A DNA stretch of 64,000 nucleotides, taken from Methanoculleus sp. (lineage in GTDB: Archaea; Halobacteriota; Methanomicrobia; Methanomicrobiales; Methanoculleaceae). Below are positions 60,448 to 64,000 of the stretch, one piece after another. The stretch lies in NCBI RefSeq assembly GCF_020696975.1, contig NZ_JAJGBK010000003.1, positions 1-64,000 on the forward strand, in the 5' to 3' direction. The translations under genes and the position numbers were made by a program. Each line of letters starts with the position of its first letter. Position 1 is the first letter of the stretch. Below the pieces are notes generated by a model. That model saw only the letters and a program-made list of their open reading frames with translations, had not been told where the DNA came from and ran no database searches.

Positions 60448-62226
60448 ATGGTGAATGCGGATCATCAAACGAATATGGATCAGGTAGGAGGTGCTCCGGC
60501 ACCGTCCGGGGATAGCGCACTCGCTCTGGCAAAGGTGCCGAGCGGCATCCAGGGTCTTGACGAGATCACCGCCGGCGGGCTCCCGAAGGGGCGGCCGACA
60601 CTTGTCGTCGGAAAAGCCGGGAGCGGGAAGACGCTCTTTGCCATGCAGTTCCTGGTGAACGGGGCGGTGCACTACGATGAACCCGGTGTCTTCGTCTCCT
60701 TTGAGGAGACGGCAGAGGATCTGGTCAAGAACGTCCGCTCCCTCGGCTTCGACCTCCCGGGGCTGATCGAGGAAGAGAAACTCTCGATCGACTATGTCCG
60801 GATCGAGAAGAGCGAGATCGAGGAGACCGGCGAGTACGACCTCGACGGGCTCTTCATCAGGCTCGGGTATGCGATCGATTCTATCGGGGCGAAACGCGTC
60901 GCGCTCGATACCATCGAGGTCCTCTTTTCAGGCCTCTCGAACGAAGGCATCATCCGCGCCGAGCTTCGTCGGCTCCTCTCCTGGCTCAAGGAGAAGGGCG
61001 TCACGGCGGTCGTGACCGGCGAGAGCGGCCAGGGCGAATGCCTGACCCGGCACGGCCTTGAAGAATATGTCTCCGACGCCGTCATCCTCCTCGACCACCG
61101 GGTGACCAACCAGATCTCGACCCGGCGCCTGCGCATCGTCAAGTACCGCGGCTCCACCCACGGCACGAACGAGTACCCGTTCCTGATCACGGCGCGCGAA
61201 GGTATCGTCATCATGCCGGTCACCACCCTCGGCCTCGAACACGAAGCTCTCGAAGACCGGGTCTCCACCGGCATCGAACGGCTCGATGCGATGCTCGGTG
61301 GCAGGGGTTACTACCGAGGCTCAAGCGTCCTGATATCAGGCGCGCCAGGCAGCGGCAAGACGAGTTTTGCCGCGGCTTTCGCAGATGCGGCCTGCCGGCG
61401 AGGCGAGCGGTGTCTCTACTTCGCCTTTGAAGAGTCGCCGAGCCAGATCGTGCGAAACATGCGATCTATCGGGATCGACCTTCAGGCCTGGATTGATGCA
61501 GGAAACCTTGAGATCCGCTCATCCCGTCCGACGGCGTACGGCCTTGAGACGCACCTTGCCACCATGCTCCGGGATGTGCAGATCTTTCGGCCGGACGCTG
61601 TTGTTGTTGACCCCATATCGAGCCTCATCACGGTAGGCAGCGAGGCGGACACGAAGGCGATGCTGATCCGGTTCGTCGACTATTTAAAGGTCAACCAGAT
61701 CACCGGGCTCTTCACCGACCTGACGCGGGCGGATGGATCCCCTGAACAGGCGAGGATCGAGATGTCGTCGCTGATGGATGTGTGGATCCTCCTCAAATTC
61801 ATCGAGTCCGGCAGCGAGCGGGACCGGGGCCTGTATATTCTGAAGTCCCGGGGCATGGCGCACTCCAACCAGGTTCGGGAGGTCATCATCACCGATGAAG
61901 GGATCGATCTCGCAGACGTCTACCTCGGGCCAGGCGGTGTGTTGACCGGCTCGGCGCGCTACATCAGCGAGATGGAGGAAGGGGAGGAGGTCCGGAACCG
62001 CGAGGACGAACTTCGCGCCCGGCGGATTGAGGCTGACCGGAAGCGCAAGGTGCTCGAAGCCCGGATCGCAGCCCTTCAGGCGGAGTGCCAGGGGGTGCAG
62101 ACAGAGTTCGACCGGTTCTCCCGCGAGCTGGACCGGAAAAAGCGAGCCCAATCAGAGGAGAGGGGGCACCTTGCCCGCATGCGGCAGGCGGACAGAGCAG
62201 CGCGGGAGCATGACCGGGAACAATGA
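60448..62226 (+). CDS. kaiC: KaiC-type double RecA ATPase
   Basis: Walker A 'GKAGSGKT' (CI) and 'GAPGSGKT' (CII); catalytic 'VSFEET' and 'FAFEES'. Confidence 0.94.
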   Translation: MVNADHQTNMDQVGGAPAPSGDSALALAKVPSGIQGLDEITAGGLPKGRPTLVVGKAGSGKTLFAMQFLVNGAVHYDEPGVFVSFEETAEDLVKNVRSLGFDLPGLIEEEKLSIDYVRIEKSEIEETGEYDLDGLFIRLGYAIDSIGAKRVALDTIEVLFSGLSNEGIIRAELRRLLSWLKEKGVTAVVTGESGQGECLTRHGLEEYVSDAVILLDHRVTNQISTRRLRIVKYRGSTHGTNEYPFLITAREGIVIMPVTTLGLEHEALEDRVSTGIERLDAMLGGRGYYRGSSVLISGAPGSGKTSFAAAFADAACRRGERCLYFAFEESPSQIVRNMRSIGIDLQAWIDAGNLEIRSSRPTAYGLETHLATMLRDVQIFRPDAVVVDPISSLITVGSEADTKAMLIRFVDYLKVNQITGLFTDLTRADGSPEQARIEMSSLMDVWILLKFIESGSERDRGLYILKSRGMAHSNQVREVIITDEGIDLADVYLGPGGVLTGSARYISEMEEGEEVRNREDELRARRIEADRKRKVLEARIAALQAECQGVQTEFDRFSRELDRKKRAQSEERGHLARMRQADRAAREHDREQ

Positions 62227-62431
62227 GTTGAGAGGCGCCTGAGAGGAAGGGAGTTCGGTATCCCGACTCAATGCGGTGAGGATTACCTGATGAGCCACAT
62301 TGCTGGAGTGATCGGCCCTCTGCGGTCCCGCCCTTATCCTGTCTGCGTCGCCCGGTGGAACGATCCTCCCCGGCATCGCAACAATATTATTCTCCATAGA
62401 GAATTATCCAGCCGGAACCGGGGGAGTTGCC

Positions 62432-62770
62432 ACGAAGATCAGGGTCACCCGCTGTTTTGCAGAGGAGAGCGCCGATACGCCTGCGGTCCTCCAGATCGAG
62501 GTCGATCAGGCGGACGTCCCCTCCGCAGACGAGATCCTGACGTTTGCATCCATGCACGGGAACTTCGTCTGTGTCTCCGACCGCATCTTCCGCCGGTTCG
62601 AGATCCTTCTCCCCCCGGAGAGCCGTCTTGAGATCCTCAAAGATGCGCTTCTGGAGGTCATACGCCTCGAGCCGGGATCGGAGGGGCTCAACCCCTACGA
62701 GGTCGAGGACTTCATCGATGCCCTCGAGAGGGCCCGGCAGAAGGTGCTGGGCGAGGACGAACCATCCTGA
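62432..62770 (+). CDS. Conserved hypothetical protein lacking a canonical start codon (candidate ACG start)
   Basis: Open frame T/M-KIRVTRCFAEESADTPAVLQIEVDQADVPSADEILTFASMHGNFVCVSDRIFRRFEILLPP...; GGGGGAG RBS-like upstream. Confidence 0.6.
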   Translation, partial: TKIRVTRCFAEESADTPAVLQIEVDQADVPSADEILTFASMHGNFVCVSDRIFRRFEILLPPESRLEILKDALLEVIRLEPGSEGLNPYEVEDFIDALERARQKVLGEDEPS

Positions 62771-62820
62771 CACCCCTCCCGGTTCGTTCACCTTTTTTGC
62801 GGAGGACCACGAACCCATAA

Positions 62821-63687
62821 GTGATCGGAGTGGCAGAAGAGGAGAGAGATGGGTATGGGGGGCTTGCGGTCAACACCATCCATACCATGGACTGCATAGA
62901 GGGCATGCAGCGCCTGGCGGCAGGTTCGGTCGATATCATCGTCACATCACCGCCTTACAACATCGGGAAGGAGTACAACTCCTACGACGACAAAAAGCCC
63001 CGCGAAGACTATCTCGACTGGATGGGACGGGTTGCCGCCGGAGTGGCGCGCATCCTCGCCGACGACGGCTCGTTCTTCCTCAACATCGGCGGCAAACCCC
63101 GGGACCCCTGGATACCCTTCGATGTCATCCAGCGGTTCCGTCCTCACTTCGAACTGCAGAACGTCATCCACTGGGTCAAGTCGGTCGCGATCGAGAAGGA
63201 GGATGTGGGCAACTACGAGCATATCGCCGGGGATATTGCCGTCGGCCACTACCAGCCGGTGAACAGCGCCCGCTATCTGAGCCAGTGCCACGAGCACATC
63301 TTCCACTTCACGAAGAAGGGCGACGTGGCCCTCGACAAACTGGGCATAGGCGTGCCCTACCAGGACAAGAGCAATATCGGCCGCTGGAAGGCAGCGGAAC
63401 GCGACCTCCGCGACCGGGGGAACACCTGGTTCATCCCCTACCGGACCATCCGCTCGTCCCGGCCGCATCCGACGAGTTTCCCGGAGAAACTCCCGGAGAT
63501 GTGCATCCGGCTCCACGGCTGCCGGCCCGGGACGCTCGTTCTCGATCCCTTCATGGGCATCGGGAGCACAGCGCTCGCGGCAATCGCCGTCGGCGCGGAC
63601 TATATCGGGTTCGAGATCGACCCGGAATACCGGGCGATCGCAGAGGCCCGGATCGCCGAAGCACGCCGGCAAGAAGGACCGAACTGA
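62821..63687 (+). CDS. Site-specific DNA methyltransferase (SPPY, N4C/N6A type)
   Basis: '[22 protein letters not shown]' (motif IV) before '[29 protein letters not shown]' (motif I). Confidence 0.92.
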   Translation: MIGVAEEERDGYGGLAVNTIHTMDCIEGMQRLAAGSVDIIVTSPPYNIGKEYNSYDDKKPREDYLDWMGRVAAGVARILADDGSFFLNIGGKPRDPWIPFDVIQRFRPHFELQNVIHWVKSVAIEKEDVGNYEHIAGDIAVGHYQPVNSARYLSQCHEHIFHFTKKGDVALDKLGIGVPYQDKSNIGRWKAAERDLRDRGNTWFIPYRTIRSSRPHPTSFPEKLPEMCIRLHGCRPGTLVLDPFMGIGSTALAAIAVGADYIGFEIDPEYRAIAEARIAEARRQEGPN

Positions 63688-63812
63688 TGCAGACTCTTTC
63701 TTCGGGCATGACATACCCGGCTCTGCCCCCACCATTATTCCTCAAAAAAATGGCCTGAACCACGTACATTATATAATTCAGGCGGCATGTAGTCCCTGCC
63801 AGAGGGAGAATA

Positions 63813-64000
63813 ATGGATATCAAGTATGTGTCTACGACATGCCCGTACTGCGGCACCGGGTGCGGGTTCAACCTTGTCGTCCGGGACGGCAAGGTCTTTG
63901 ACGTGGCGCACTGGCAGCGCGCACCCGTCAATGGGGGCAAACTCTGCCCCAAAGGACGCTATGCCCACGAATTCATCAACAGCCCCGACCGCCTCACAAA
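63813..64000 (+). CDS. fdhA: Formate dehydrogenase alpha subunit, N-terminus (truncated by window end)
   Basis: Translation [63 protein letters not shown]. Confidence 0.85.
   Translation, partial: MDIKYVSTTCPYCGTGCGFNLVVRDGKVFDVAHWQRAPVNGGKLCPKGRYAHEFINSPDRLT

Noticed and set aside
62544-63758. 404-aa plus-strand ORF overlapping the methyltransferase
   Set aside because: Out-of-frame shadow of the methyltransferase; Arg/Pro/Ser-rich nonsense composition.

Overview
This is a gene-dense, GC-rich archaeal chromosomal segment. Gene content suggests a methanogen of the Methanomicrobiales, probably Methanoculleus-like (Mmp10, DUF2111, DUF2551, F420 reductase, FBP aldolase/phosphatase, CDC48, archaeal SecDF); the genus is inferred, not shown. 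Most of the window is housekeeping: chemotaxis, RecJ-like DHH protein, RNase Z, thiC, CDC48/Hsp20, fbp, secDF, archease-RtcB, purL/purQ and the start of fdhA. A biotin block comprises birA, bioY, ECF transporter genes, pycB and pycA, with a near-textbook BirA operator over the bioY start. An accessory island (about 39.8-45.7 kb) follows an intron-containing tRNA-Met. It holds a frameshifted HTH gene, a frameshifted RelE-type toxin with an intact antitoxin, a second truncated antitoxin copy fused into a truncated hydrolase, a NucS-like nuclease, and a CARF-type HTH regulator (HFX_2341/DUF6293-like) divergent from a mini PD-(D/E)XK-like gene with a tandem 18-bp repeat between them. A kaiB-kaiB-histidine kinase-kaiC cluster lies at 57.9-62.2 kb without kaiA. 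A small GNAT toxin/antitoxin-like pair sits next to tRNA-Thr. A dispersed two-hairpin repeat shows compensatory base changes between copies, and one copy supplies the 3' end and stop codon of a DUF504 gene. No CRISPR array or rRNA was seen.
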